Below, piece by piece: positions 1-10,648 of a stretch of 62,000 nt of DNA. The notes below the pieces were generated by a model. It saw only the letters and a list, made by a program, of their open reading frames with translations. It was not told the DNA's origin and did not search any database. Source of the stretch: Gnetum montanum (Eukaryota > Streptophyta > Gnetopsida > Gnetales > Gnetaceae); NCBI GenBank assembly GCA_015680685.1, contig MNCI01012686.1, positions 162,791 through 224,790 on the forward strand. Reading direction: 5' to 3'. Numbering within the stretch: position 1 is the stretch's first letter; the number at the start of each line of letters is the position of its first letter. A program made the translations under genes and the position numbers.

Positions 1-109
1 CCCCCACCTCGGATTGCGTACTCCAATCTTCATTGTCATATAATTTGTTGATTCTTGAATGAACTGCCTCACTAGATGTGGCATTATCATAGTCTTGTAG
101 GAGAGGCAT
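1..109 (-). pseudogene. gag N-terminus of Athila-like element A (runs off left edge)
   Basis: Read on the minus strand, an ATG at 109-107 opens a frame that continues without a stop to the window edge. Its first residues (MPLLQDYDNATSS) closely match the gag start of element B at 25429 (MSLSQDYDNATTS), which identifies it as gag, the structural protein that forms the virus-like particle. It lies downstream of the PBS at 232-249 and LTR at 251-1042 of the same element, as expected for a 5' end. Only about 36 codons are visible, so intactness cannot be judged. Confidence 0.75.
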
Positions 110-231
110 GATTGTGAAATTGTGTGTGAATTTTTATGTGACTTTTTGTAATTATTTCTTCCTAAAAGATATATCGTTAATTCCTATACAGTGACCTTGT
201 ACGATATAACTAATCTAGATAACTAGCACCA

Positions 232-249
232 TCCTTGGCAACGACGCCA
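232..249 (-). other. primer binding site of element A (tRNA-Asp type)
   Basis: On the minus strand the 18 bases read TGGCGTCGTTGCCAAGGA, one base inside the LTR edge. Plant tRNA-Asp ends in ...CCCCGGCAACGGCGCCA, so the ideal site is TGGCGCCGTTGCCGGGG; this copy differs at a few positions. A tRNA-Asp primer is typical of the Athila lineage of Ty3/gypsy elements. Confidence 0.75.
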
Positions 250-250
250 A

Positions 251-1042
251 TGATGAGTGACGAGGTGCCCCTACACTCAACCATACGAATACGAGCACTT
301 CACGCACGATCCGATCGAACTTCGTAGACGAACTAGTTGTGGTATCTTGATAGTTACTCGTAGATCGTAGTTCGCTGTCTTCCCAAACTTACTTGTATTG
401 TCACGGTTGTATGGTTAAGTAAGCTTGAGGTATATGATTTTTATAGCTTTTGTATTTTTTATGTCTTTTGCTAATAAAGGAGAGGGAGAGAGAACTAAGT
501 GGCTAACTCACATTATCTATTCGTTAATCAAGTTCTAAATGTTCCTAACACCAGTATCCGTTCCCACTTGCCGTACACATCCTGAACTAGTGCAACGCTG
601 CTGGGATTACCAAACGCTAATTGTTACTAGGTTACCAAGCACTATCGCATGCTCGAAGCGGTTGTACTGAGTGTATTTAACTAAGGGGGTTGAAGGTTGA
701 GAGAGATATTAATTAACTAAGAAATCATTAAACAATAATTAATTACTAATTAGCTTAATTTGTATGCTGCAAGGTTTATCATAAAGTTCATCTTTATTGC
801 TGTACACAAAATTGTGCTCAGGTCCAAATTGCTCGAATAAAGATCCGTTCACTCTATGACTCCTACTGCGGGCACACAGAAATAATTCTAACTTTGGAAT
901 GACTAAACTACAAGAATCTAGCTAAGGGTCTAAGTTTAACTCTGTGGAACCAAGGGCGCCACCTTTTATTTATAGAAGATGAGGTAGGACACGATATCAC
1001 ATGGCGGATGCGATATCGCGTACACGAGATCATGGCTCATCA
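251..1042 (-). repeat. 5' LTR of element A, minus strand
   Basis: On the minus strand the LTR starts TGATGAGCCATGATC at 1042 and ends ...CACTCATCA at 251. It has a TATAAATA box at 967-974 followed by the R-U5 sequence shared with the N1 LTR, including an AATAAAGA polyadenylation-like motif. The U3 start contains GATATC palindromes like those of N1 and B. The right flank (from 1043) is LINE sequence, so A inserted into the LINE. The partner 3' LTR lies outside the window, so no target-site duplication can be checked. Confidence 0.85.
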
Positions 1043-1479
1043 CCAATGAATGAAATTATCAACATGATCTAAGCAATGGTGCACTGTTTTGGAAGCTCCA
1101 TATAAATTTTTGAACACTTCCTAGGAAATCCATTGATTTGAGAGATGAAGACAACTAAGGGAAATAACTCCCTTTTGATACTAAGTGGTGGCTATCCTTG
1201 CATTCATAGTATCAAGAGGAGCAGGTGACATGGGTAACCACCAAGGGAAAAGCTTAGAAAGAAGAGTAGGATTGATCTTAACCTCAGTCTAATTTATACA
1301 ATGGTTTAAAGCTTGCCATGCCCTCCAAATTCTTTTGAAGACATGGGACCAGGGATGGTGATAGTATGGGGAGAGAGGATTCAATTGATAGGATGGATAC
1401 CTTTCCAAAAGGGCTTATTTTTTGAAAATGCTTATTAGAGCCTTAACTAGAGGAGACTTCCAATAATGTTAGGGGCATC

Positions 1480-3220
1480 TAGATGTTGAACCAACCACTT
1501 AGTGACTAAGGTAAGCCCCTGTTGGAAAGAATTCAAAAGGCCTAAACCACCCCTATTCTTAGGAAGAGTTAAAATAATGCAGGCAACATGATGGAATCCT
1601 TTTTGGGAGTCTTTAGACAACCACATGAAGTCCTAAAATAATTGCTTAAGCTTTTGATGTGTAGCATGGGAGGGGGCCCAACATTAGGAATAATACACAT
1701 GAGTAGAAGCACAGATAGACTTACAGAAAAGGTACTTGCTTGTTAGGCTGAGGGGTTTAGTCTTCCATTTTTCGATTTTCCTTTGAATTTGAGAAATTAC
1801 TTGCTCCCAAAGGGCTGAAGTAGGGCCTCTAAAATGGAAGCAAATTCCCCAAACCTTAATGATATCTTGGTTCTGAATAAGCTTCTAGCTATAATTGGGC
1901 AAATGACTATAATTATTATTGAAGCTATATACAGAAGATTTAATCCAATTAATAGTGGAGCTAGAGAGAGAGAGAGCAGTATTGATCCACTTGAGATAAG
2001 AGGCATTGCACATTAACAACAGTGTTTTGAATGAGGAAAAATGAGTCGTTGGCGAAATGCATATTAAGAAGTTGATAATTAGGGGAAGAGAGACAAACCT
2101 TGAAGAGAACCTTATTCTGAATATCAAAGTTTAATTGATGATAGAGAAAGTTAGTAGTGATGATGAAGAGGTAAGGTGTAAGAGGACATCCTTGCATCAC
2201 TGACTTGTGGGTAGAGAAGGGAGAAGTGATACTAAAGGTAGTAGTGATTCTCACAATAGCATTTGAGAATAAACATTTCACCATATGAAGAAACTTAGGA
2301 CCAAAACCCAGTTTAGTCATGGTTTGGATGATAAAGTCTCACTTGATATTGTCATAGGATTTAGCATAATCAAGCTTCATCAAGAGGATATCTTGACTGT
2401 CATCCTTTGCTCATTGAAGAGCTTCCCAGGAAGCGATCACATTATTTAAAATGTACCTCCCTAGAACAAAGCTTGTTTGTTGGGGAGATATAATATGACA
2501 AAGAGTTTTCTTCAAATGTAAGGCTAAGCACTTGGTCCATATTTTGTAAACCATGTTAAGAAGAGTAATGGGTCGTCAATTGGAGATACAAGTAGGATCC
2601 CTTAATTTATGAAGAAGATGAATAATCCCTTGATTTAAATTTAAATTTGGTCCTAGAGAACCAGTAAGGGTAGCCTCTCTAATAACTTGGAAGAGATCAA
2701 CACTAACTAGATCCCAATGATTTTGAAAAAATTTATAGGGAAAACCATCATAAATGGGGGCCTTCCTAGGGCTCAATTTAAAGCAAGCCTGCAACATGGT
2801 AAAGTTAACTAACCTATGATAATTAAGTGTAGTGGCCTTGAAAGATGAGAGATCCATAGGGGTAGCAATAAATAAGACTACGAAATGCTCCTTAAGATAG
2901 GAAAGGAGACTATTGTGGTTAGTGATGGTGGTACCATTACTAGAAATTTTGTCTAAAGAGGATGAAGGAGAAGAGCTATTAAGATACTTGAAGAATTCCT
3001 TACAATGTTCATTTTGAATATTTAACCAAATAAGTTTGCTCTTAATTAAAGCACTTTGTGCAACTGAGCGAACTTTAGCCAACTCCTCGTGAAGTTGACT
3101 ATTAAAGGGGTCTTGAACTAATCTTTCAGTAAGGTGATCTATAGTGGAGTAGATGTTGTTATACTCTTGTCTGGCATGAGAGGCCACTTCCTTACCATAG
3201 TAGCGGGCAAAATTCCTCAT
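1480..3220 (-). pseudogene. LINE ORF2 reverse transcriptase, broken
   Basis: Two open stretches remain. The 214-codon one (3220-2576) has the L1 RT N-terminal signature SPRKAPIYDGFPYKFFQNHW. The 119-codon one (2320-1961) has MQGCPLTPYLF followed by HFANDSFFL. The latter corresponds to the F/YADD catalytic motif with the second aspartate changed to asparagine. About 255 bases separate the two stretches and contain stops. The region to about 1480 matches LINE C-terminal sequence. The family is clear and the copy is inactive. Confidence 0.85.
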
Positions 3221-3239
3221 ACTACTAGTAACATGATGC

Positions 3240-4110
3240 CATCACTAAATCCAACCCATCAAACCTAAGGGCCTAAGTTTCGCATTCCAAAGGTTTGCGA
3301 GAAGTTGTTGGGAGAAAGAATAAGAGAAACAGTTACAATGTAATGAGAAAAGATGAAAACTACGCTTGTGGCAACTTTCGTGGATTTTCATAGATATAGT
3401 GATGGGGTAATGTTCTGATAAGTTTGTGTGTTGATGAACAATAGTAGCAATAGAAGTCTACTAGAAAAAAAGAGTGGAAACATAAAACCTATCTAACTAA
3501 TTGTAAATGCGAGCCTACCCCATACAAAGATTACTCTAGGTGAATTTTGTGAAGAGGGCCATTAGCAGTAGCCTCAACACCATCAAAAAGATAGAATCGT
3601 TTCTTAAAGTTTGACCATGACTAATACTTGTAATTAGGAAGTTGGAAAAAAGCTCCCCCTATCTTATTGTGTGAGAATTTTGTCATGTTTAAATCACCAT
3701 TGAAAATCCAAGGAACAAAAGAAAGAGAATGGGCTAGTTCTTGCCACAAACGGGCCCATTCCGTAGAGTCATTAGGGGCATTAATGGAATAGACACCGAA
3801 GGGTCCTTGTGAGGAGGAGAAGACAACCCAAGAGACTCTGTGGCCAAAGTTGGAACCACATTAAATGATTTTTTCTTTCCAATAAGCTAAAAGGAGAATG
3901 GTTGCTCCACCTTTTCCACACACATGTGAAGTAGCTAAAACTGAAGAGTGGGGAAGAAACTAATGGGCTGAAAGAGATAAATGGTTGGCTGAGATCTTAA
4001 TTTCTTGAAAAAGAGCAAAATCAAAAGTGATATTTAAACTTAGAGAAAGTTGCTAGCTCATTTACATTAAAGCTTATCAGTTAAGCCTCGAACAATTCAA
4101 AATAAGAGAT
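3240..4110 (-). pseudogene. LINE ORF2 endonuclease domain, broken
   Basis: In L1 elements this domain nicks the target DNA to prime reverse transcription. On the minus strand the order is: FALFQEIKISANHLS, which fits the QE(T/I)K motif (about 4025-3980); then GPFGVYSINAPND (near 3800); then WIFNGDLNMTKF, the GDxN catalytic-site motif (near 3690). Several stops interrupt the frame downstream, so no active enzyme is encoded. It leads into the RT part at 3220. Confidence 0.75.
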
Positions 4111-4720
4111 TTATGGAGAAGCAGAGGATGTTTCTAATGACAAGACATCCAAAGATTTTGGGTTCGAAGTATCAATTTTCATTATGTGTGAAAGAATAGC
4201 AAAGGAGTTGTTTGTAGTAACAAGTAGAGCAAGATTGTTTGTGGGGGGAGAAGAGATAGGCTGAGCTATAGTGGAGGAGGCTTTAGCTCTTTTCCTTCCA
4301 CTTTTTGTCATAAACTCACCACTTAATAGTGAATCCTTGAATGACTTTGAATGGGTGACCTGTGCTTTTGAAGCGACCGTTGTGAGAGAACAAGATTAGG
4401 ATACTTTTGACTTAAAAAGATTGGATGAGGAGGAAGGTTTTGCAATGTTTTTAGAAGAGGATCCAAACTTGAAAGTTTCAGATAAAAGTAATCTACTTTT
4501 TTCATAAAAAGTTTCCCTCCAGGCACAAGGGTAACAGAGTTCTATAAAAGGTATCAAGCTGAATACAATAACGATGAAATTGGACGTCACTGACCTGCAT
4601 TGGAGGTCACTGACCTCAATACCATGTTCAAAAAAGATATGGCTGAAAGAAAAGATTAAATGAATGTTTGGGAGCTCAACATAACAGGGATAACATTGTA
4701 AGCTGGGTAATTCACCCAAA
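4111..4720 (-). pseudogene. possible LINE ORF1 end and 5' region
   Basis: Short minus-strand open stretches (4311-4111, 4526-4323, 4719-4396) lie directly upstream of the LINE endonuclease. The first ends in SLETSSASP and a stop, about 70 bases before the recognisable endonuclease start, as an ORF1 terminus would. I see no zinc knuckle or other diagnostic motif, so this call rests on position only. It could also be unrelated flanking DNA. Confidence 0.3.
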
Positions 4721-5275
4721 GCCTAACCAAGGAAGAAACCCTCCCCTCCAGCCCAACCCACCACCACAGCACCGTGAAGATCCGCACTGCCACTCTAGCA
4801 ACCAAAACTGCAGCGGCATCCACGCGAATCGGCACAGCCTCCATACAGCAGCAATGCAGATCTGCCCAGCTGCAGCATAGCGCTGCCAGGAAAATACAGT
4901 TTCAACCGCAGCAAAGAATACCACGAAATGATGTTGCTGCAAAACACCAAACGCAGAGAGAGGCAGAGCGAGGAGCAACAACAACGCGGAGAGGCGCGCA
5001 AAGACACGGAGCGACACAGCAGGAAGAAGATTTCTTTCCACTGAAAAAACCCAACTAACCGCAGCAGCAGGAAATCGCGTTCAGGATTCAGCCCAGCGGA
5101 AAAAACGCAACCGCAGCCACTCAGGTGGAGCTGCCAGCGACCGCAGCGATGCACGCCACGGAGAGCAAGGACGCCCAGCGACGCAGCGGCGCAACAGCAC
5201 AGCAAATGGGAGTTCACAACGGCTAACTTGGAATCCTTTTGTTGTAACAAGTATATCCAGTGCAACTTCTAGTCA
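4640..5275. other. GC-rich block, no confident gene
   Basis: Base composition changes sharply here: the plus strand is rich in CAG/GCA and C, unlike the AT-rich surroundings. Open frames overlap on both strands (for example 5265-4795 minus, 156 codons; 4774-5058 plus, 94 codons), but none shows a recognisable domain, and long overlapping frames are expected in GC-rich DNA. It may be the 5' untranslated region and promoter of the LINE, which lies in the right place on the minus strand, or a host first exon or promoter. Confidence 0.3.
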
Positions 5276-6900
5276 TGCCTACGTTAAAATTTTGGTATTT
5301 ATGCAAATCTAGACCTCTTCACGCATCCCACAAACCCACGTAAGGTAAGAAAATCAGACAAATCCATGTTACGTAAGAAAATCAGCATTATCAGTCCCGG
5401 AACATCATGCATGATTTGATGACAGAAATCTCTGCTAGCATTAATAATGAATATGCAAATATTTGGAGGTTTCATCATGATGCGTATCACCCTTGGCTTG
5501 TTTGGCATCGTCAACCAAATCCTACCCTGCAATAACGATTGAAACGAATGATTAACCACGGATCAACATGACAGGAGGGAGGCAGCACGACACAGCAGCA
5601 GACGACGGTGGTGCAAAGGAGCAGGCGGCCACTCCGCTGTGGCACACCAAATTATTTGAATGCGATACCAAAGCCTGTCATTATATAATGAGGCTCCGGC
5701 TGTCCGGGGGTTCCCCATTTCGAAGGCTTCCTAAAGAAGAACTTGCAGCTGGCGGGAAATCAAATTAGACTGTTCCCATTCTATAATCAAAGATCAACAG
5801 ATTTTCCGGTTTTGTAAATCAAATTAGACTGTTCCCATTCTATAATCAACAGGCTTTCCGGTTTTGTAATTTGCAGGTCGCCGGAAAATCAAACGAAATT
5901 AGAATTTTTGATTTTGTTTTTGTGTCAACAGCATCGCGCCAGACGGATTGGCCTCTTGCTGAGCAAGTCACTCGGTATAAACTCGGACTTACTGAGTCAC
6001 TTGGCAAACTCGCACAATAGTTAACTCCGACTCATTGAGTCACTCGGGGGCAAACTCATTGAACAGTCAAAATAACTGGTGGAAATTTAGACTTTTACCC
6101 TTAAAAATATATTAATTTCTGACCGTGAGTCACAAGTTGTTTTACCAGACTGAGACTAGTCGCAGATACTTGGCCAGACAGCAAAACTCAAGATTCGAGA
6201 CTCTACCTACAGAAACTCTGCGAAGATGGTAACAAAGGTTCTGTCCACTTAACCTTTCCATAAAACATTATAAACCTGTTTCGGCGGGTGAGGGATGCTC
6301 TAAAAGATAAACGGAGTTGTACGTAGATCTTGCACTAAGGCTGCCACTACAATCGACTCTTATTTAGCCATGAATATGGAGGTGGTGATACCATGGTATT
6401 CTTGACAAAGATAAAATTTCTATAATCAAACCGCACAAAGAGCTACATTTGCTTGTAACAAATTTTACATGCATGTCCATCAATTCAGCGAGGCATAGAC
6501 AGCTTATACAGGTTTTAGTAGACAGTAACACGAGTAATGCCTTAAGCATAGAAATTATACAAATCTTTTATAATCCCTGCCATTCATTCATCAAACCTGC
6601 AACATGATTATCTTACTGCAGACTCTGAAACAAATATACAATCAACTGCAATCATAAAAGTATACATGAAATACCGTTTTTTATGCATATAAGCTCCCAT
6701 ATAACGTACTACAATTTGATCAGAAAACCTATAACATATTCAGCTTACTGCAAACGTAACGGAACAGCAAATAGCAAATGGCTCAGACATATTGAACCAA
6801 ACTCCAAGGGAGATGAATTGCAGGGAGTGAAAACAAAGACAGTGGAAAAGTCTCTCAGAAGTTAAAAGCAAGTAATGGGCATCAAACCGGTTCAAAAAGC
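5276..6900. other. intergenic sequence without a supported gene
   Basis: Only short open frames without recognisable motifs occur here. A two-copy tandem repeat sits at 5761-5878. The sequence is not visibly related to the retrotransposons, so it may be low-copy host DNA. If the 6941-7201 ORF is real, about 6300-6900 would be its 3' untranslated region. Confidence 0.4.
5761..5878 (+). repeat. two-copy tandem repeat, period about 59 bp
   Basis: The unit beginning CAAATTAGACTGTTCCCATT at 5761 is repeated from 5820. Both copies end in TTTTCCGG/CTTTCCGG plus TTTTGTAA. They differ by a few bases and a small indel. Confidence 0.8.
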
Positions 6901-6940
6901 ACAAAGATGAAAGAGAGAAGAGAAGTTGGTGTTAGTATTA

Positions 6941-7201
6941 TTATGGGAACGTATGAGGGTGGCATGGTCCATGAATGCCAGGGCTTCCTCCAAGTCCTTC
7001 TCTGCAAGAAGAAGGCCCAGAAGGCCACTTTACATACTTTACTTCTGTTGCTGCTTCTTCTTTGGTTTCAATTGGAATCGTTTCAGCAGCATTTCGACTC
7101 AGAATCGTGGTTGCCGAAGTTGCAACCAACAATTCAGATGAGCAAACAAGCAGCAGCAGCATAATGATGATTATTGCAACTCCTGTATTATTGTGCTTCA
7201 T
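6941..7201 (-). CDS. candidate small secreted peptide precursor (86 aa)
   Basis: The minus-strand ORF from ATG at 7201 to a stop just below 6941 begins MKHNNTGVAIIIIMLLLLVC. That is a short basic start and a long hydrophobic core, followed by ELLVATSA with an A-x-A-like cleavage site near residue 31. This is a plausible signal peptide. The rest is acidic and then ends in a short Gly/Pro/Ser-rich tail with two cysteines (SGPSSC near residue 65, HGPC near 80). SGPS is reminiscent of the PIP peptide family, but the GxGH that should follow is absent, so I make no family call. No TATA box or splice site is convincing. It could be chance: a plus-strand frame of similar length overlaps it. Confidence 0.3.
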   Translation of the reverse strand: MKHNNTGVAIIIIMLLLLVCSSELLVATSATTILSRNAAETIPIETKEEAATEVKYVKWPSGPSSCREGLGGSPGIHGPCHPHTFP

Positions 7202-8839
7202 CTTCAGTCGCTTACACCTAACAACATACTTATCATATTAGCACCTCAGATCTTAACAACTGAGGGCAAAATATTATTGAACTAGAACTTACATATTAGA
7301 AACTGGTTAAGACTCTAAGTACCTGGAACTGGAAGAGGTGTTTTCAAATCAGGTCAGAACCTCAAATGTTAACAACTGCAGAGACTATCTGTACTGAACA
7401 TGGAACATCTTGAAGATAGAGCTTCATGGAAACGTAACAGTGAAAAGAATGAGCTGGAAGCTGAGGCTTGCCTGATGTAGGGAGGCATACAGACGGTATT
7501 TACAGGCGGCATAATTCCAGACACCGAACAATCAAAACAGAAGGCGAAGGAGAAGTCGATTCTTTGAAAAGATGAATCGATACTAACTTACTAAGCGGGC
7601 ATAGCTTGTCGGTTCAGTTTTAGGAATTTCTCTTTGGCGTTGTTGACTTACTGGGTTCCACCGCTAGATTTCATTGTCGTGCTGTACACGAGGTCAGCCA
7701 CTATGTCTTGACCGAATTCATGGTTTGAGATGGAGTTCTTTATGCCACCATTTTTTAAGCGGACGTGGAGTCGACGGACCGTAGCAGATGGAATCTGTTT
7801 TCGACTTTTGCGTATCGTCGGTTTGAATGCAGGTTACTTCCGATTCAAGTAATTTTCTTAACGTCCCATTTTTTATGTCCGTTCAAGAAAATGTAAGGGA
7901 ATATTTGCTTTTCTCTCTCTTTCAAGTAATTTTCTTAACGTCCCATTTTTTATGTCCGTTCAAGAAAAGGTAAGGGAATATTTGCTTTTCTCTTTCTTTC
8001 TCTCTTTGGGGAATGGATCTTTCTCTCTTTGGGGAATGGAGGTTAAGGTGAGGATTGCTACCAGACCCCATCACACTTAAAAACTTATTACATTGCCAAT
8101 GAATATGGTCCTTATTTACATAGGAAACTTTGCCCATGGTGCACTTCATTCTTAAGGTAGGAATTCTAAAACAAGTTTGCCAATTAGCTGCATTGCAAAG
8201 AACATGGTCCTTTTAAAAACTTTGCCCATGGTGTAGTTTAACCCTTGTGCATGTGCCTTTTGATTACAATCTAGATGACATCATAGTAGGTCTCTTGGGT
8301 GGCTAAGGGTTTTCAAGTGAAAAGGAACACACTTCACCTTGTTGTTCATAGGATAGCCATGGATTATCACACTTGAGGGCTAGGGTTTATGAGAGAGAAA
8401 ATGAGATTTTCTATGGTCACCTAGTGATTGTGGCTAACCATTTTTCAACTTTACATATCCTACATTCACATGGCCATGATGATAACATAATAAGTTAGCA
8501 TACATCTCATCCTCCATAATCCAACATAACTAATAAAATTTTTATCTTGAAAAACATTGGGAAGAATTAATAAAATATTAAAGTATATCATATAAGGAGA
8601 TTTTATATAATAGTAATATGATACTGCATATGAAGGATTATACTTGCATTATTTTCAAATGGTGTTATGATGACCCAATGCCTAGTAACTCAAATGATCA
8701 TAATGATCACTAAAATCATATAAAAAACACAAACCAAACCAAAACCAATAAGCTAAGAACGAGATAATGGAAATGCAACTATATACAAATGAAATGCATG
8801 GAGAAAGGAAAGAAAACATGGAACTAGGGATCTACCAGG
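7202..8839. other. intergenic sequence with simple and tandem repeats, no gene seen
   Basis: I find no ORF with a recognisable domain. The stretch contains a 77-bp tandem duplication (7845-7998), CT-rich runs (7911-7920, 7989-8030) and a degenerate two-copy repeat ending in TTTGCCCATGGTG (8092-8141 and 8191-8233). From about 8400 to 8800 it is AT-rich. Confidence 0.5.
7845..7998 (+). repeat. two-copy tandem repeat, 77-bp unit
   Basis: The unit starting TTCAAGTAATTTTCTTAACG occurs at 7845 and again at 7922 with very few differences, including one A/G change (AAAATGTAAG versus AAAAGGTAAG). A CT-rich run joins the copies. The near identity suggests a recent duplication. Confidence 0.9.
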
Positions 8840-8844
8840 TGTCC

Positions 8845-9000
8845 ACATGGGGCACCTAAGTGGAAATGCTTTAGATGAAATGCATTAAAATTTCTATTTA
8901 ATTTGTATCTTTGCAAATCAACAATTTTATAAACATTGGGGCTAATGACATTTGAGACTTGGTATGGGCTTGACCACATAGGAGAAAACTTATTTTGAGG
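8845..9000 (-). pseudogene. integrase C-terminal fragment of Z
   Basis: The minus-strand translation reads FSPMWSSPYQVSNVI, then VYKIVDLQ, then FNAFHLKHF. This follows the usual Ty3/gypsy integrase tail (K-F-x-P-x-W-x-G-P-Y, then Y-x-L, then W-N-x-x-H-L-K-x-F/Y). It lies only about 140 bases beyond the truncated RT, so an internal deletion joined the two. Confidence 0.65.
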
Positions 9001-9135
9001 ACTTGTTTGACTAGATGCTCTCTCTCCTTTTTAGATTAGATCTCTTATTTTAAAGACTTTACTTACATATTTTTTGTCAAACCATTTTTTAAAAATTTGT
9101 TAATGGTTAAGATTATGAAAATCAATACATAATTG

Positions 9136-9456
9136 TCATTCACTTGTTTGTTTTCTATTAGGCACTAAATGTCTCATAGGATAAATATTTTTAGATTCTA
9201 AAAGTTTATCAATTTCTTTTTTCATCCAAGTTTCAATCGTAAGTCTAATAGATCTAAGCTTTTGTCTAAATGGTTTGGTTTTAATATGTAAGTAATCAAA
9301 TAAAGCTTCTCTAGTTGCTACTTTAGGAAAGATTTTATTTGAAAAATATGACATCCTTTGACAGAGCTTCTTCATTAATTTGAGAAACTTTAAAACATTA
9401 ATCACTAAATTCACCATTGGAAAATAAAAATACATGAATATGATTATCATCATCAA
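9136..9456 (-). pseudogene. reverse transcriptase N-terminus of Z
   Basis: The 106-codon frame contains KPFRQKLRSIRLTIETWMKK followed by EIDKLLESKNIYP, the conserved entry into Ty3/gypsy RT (PxRQKxRR...xxxEIxKLLxxxxIxP). Just after the frame's stop the sequence CIDFHNLN corresponds to the first catalytic block (CxDFRxLN), then similarity to RT ends. No catalytic YxDD segment remains. Confidence 0.75.
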
Positions 9457-10023
9457 AACTTGAAAAGAAAAGATATCATCTAGAATAGAATAGAAGTTAA
9501 CCTTTTTAATAATTATTTTAGAATCTCAAGCATTGTGTCTAAAAGGGACATCTAAAATAGTGGCCATTTGAGCTAATGCATCAGGAACATAATTTTCTTC
9601 TTTAAGAACTTGTTCAATGGATATGTCATCAAAAGTTGGCTCACCTTTTAATGTTTTAATGATTAGAATCTTATTTATATTCTTATCTTTTCCTAATGGT
9701 AGTGGGTTACCAAAAAGAAACGTTCTTCTAGCATGTTGATATTAAGGCAAGGCATCTTCATAAACTTCTTCACATTCTCTAAAAGCAAAAGAATTTATTT
9801 CTACAATATCACTCTCATTGAAATTTATAACATGTTCACCAAGTCCAACTTCAATAAGTCCAATATAAAGATTAGTATTTTGATTTTCCAAATATTGATT
9901 TTGTTGATCAAAAGTTGTTAGCACTTGTTTATAAAATGGTTCTCTTGGTATAACAACATATTTAGATTTTCCTTTAATAGGAATTAATAATTTAGAAAAA
10001 TCTGATCTAAAGAAGCCTCCAAA

Positions 10024-10269
10024 CTAAGCTCCAAAAGTCCTAGATAGAAGCACACCATAAGTGGGTGACATATCAACTACTAAAATATCTATATAACATG
10101 TGAAAGTAGGGTATTGTTTAAGTTGCACTTTCACTCCTTTTAATGAACCTACGATAGGTATATTAGATCCATCAAGTTGTATCACACTTCTTTCTTGTGG
10201 TAGCATTTGTGCTCCTAACATTTTACACACCTCAAGTGGCATGATGCTAAAAGTTGCACCAGATTCCAT
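10024..10269 (-). pseudogene. aspartic protease (retropepsin) domain of Z
   Basis: The frame starts MESGATFSIMP, corresponding to the D-S/T-G-A catalytic motif with the aspartate lost or displaced. It ends YGVLLSRTFGA, the usual (Y)xxLLxRxW/F end of plant Ty3/gypsy proteases. In intact elements this enzyme cleaves the gag-pol polyprotein. It sits between gag (10307-10648) and RT (9136-9456), in canonical order. Confidence 0.75.
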
Positions 10270-10306
10270 TAAGTAATTATGAACATTCTTTCTAAAATGA
10301 TTAAAG

Positions 10307-10648
10307 TTAGGAAAGGAGGTTGATCTTGTTTAACATGAGTTTACTTGAATTTTGTGTTAATAATGCATTGGGACTTTCTACAAAGTGAACTTGCCTTTCG
10401 GTTGTTGAAGATTTTTCTTTATTGGTTTCAAGTGTATGAATTATCTTTTGAATCACATCTTTCATTTCATTAAAATGCAAAAGATCATATATTGAGATGT
10501 AGGCTTTAACTCTTTGTAAATCCTCAACTAGATCATAAGATTTATGTTCATCTTTGACTTCATGTTGAGGTGGAGTTCTTCTAAGTATAGAAAGGGAGTT
10601 TGGTTCTTGTGAAATGTGTTGATGCGTAAATTTTGGATACACTAACAC
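10307..10648 (-). pseudogene. gag C-terminal segment of Z
   Basis: The open minus-strand stretch upstream of the protease has no ATG at its start. It contains DLVEDLQRVKAYISIYDLLH, a type of linker often seen between gag and protease in plant Ty3/gypsy elements. Immediately upstream (higher coordinates) the coding match stops at 10649, where unrelated AT-rich sequence begins. Confidence 0.5.

Larger units (their letters stand above)
1043..4320 (-). mobile_element. L1-type LINE (non-LTR retrotransposon) remnant
   Basis: Reading right to left, the remnant holds a possible ORF1 end (4311-4111), an APE-type endonuclease (about 4100-3240), a reverse transcriptase (3220-1960) and a C-terminal part. 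The C-terminal part (about 1600-1480) has the typical PKNRGGLGLLN segment. Frames are broken by stops and shifts. Element A is inserted at its left (3') end, so the LINE tail and any poly-A and target-site duplication are missing. Confidence 0.85.
8840..10648 (-). mobile_element. Ty3/gypsy element Z, pol end and gag C-terminus (minus strand)
   Basis: Right to left: gag C-terminal segment (10648-10307), protease (10269-10024), start of reverse transcriptase (9456-9136), then directly an integrase C-terminus (about 9000-8845). Most of RT, RNase H and the IN core are deleted. Protease and RT sequences differ clearly from the Athila-like elements elsewhere here, so Z belongs to another Ty3/gypsy lineage. 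Its gag N-terminus is probably the minus-strand frame at 20264-19293 continuing at 12709-12570. No LTR of Z was identified. Confidence 0.7.

Noticed and set aside
1834-2016. Plus-strand ORFs over 1834-2016 and neighbours
   Set aside because: They overlap the LINE reverse transcriptase on the opposite strand and show no motif.
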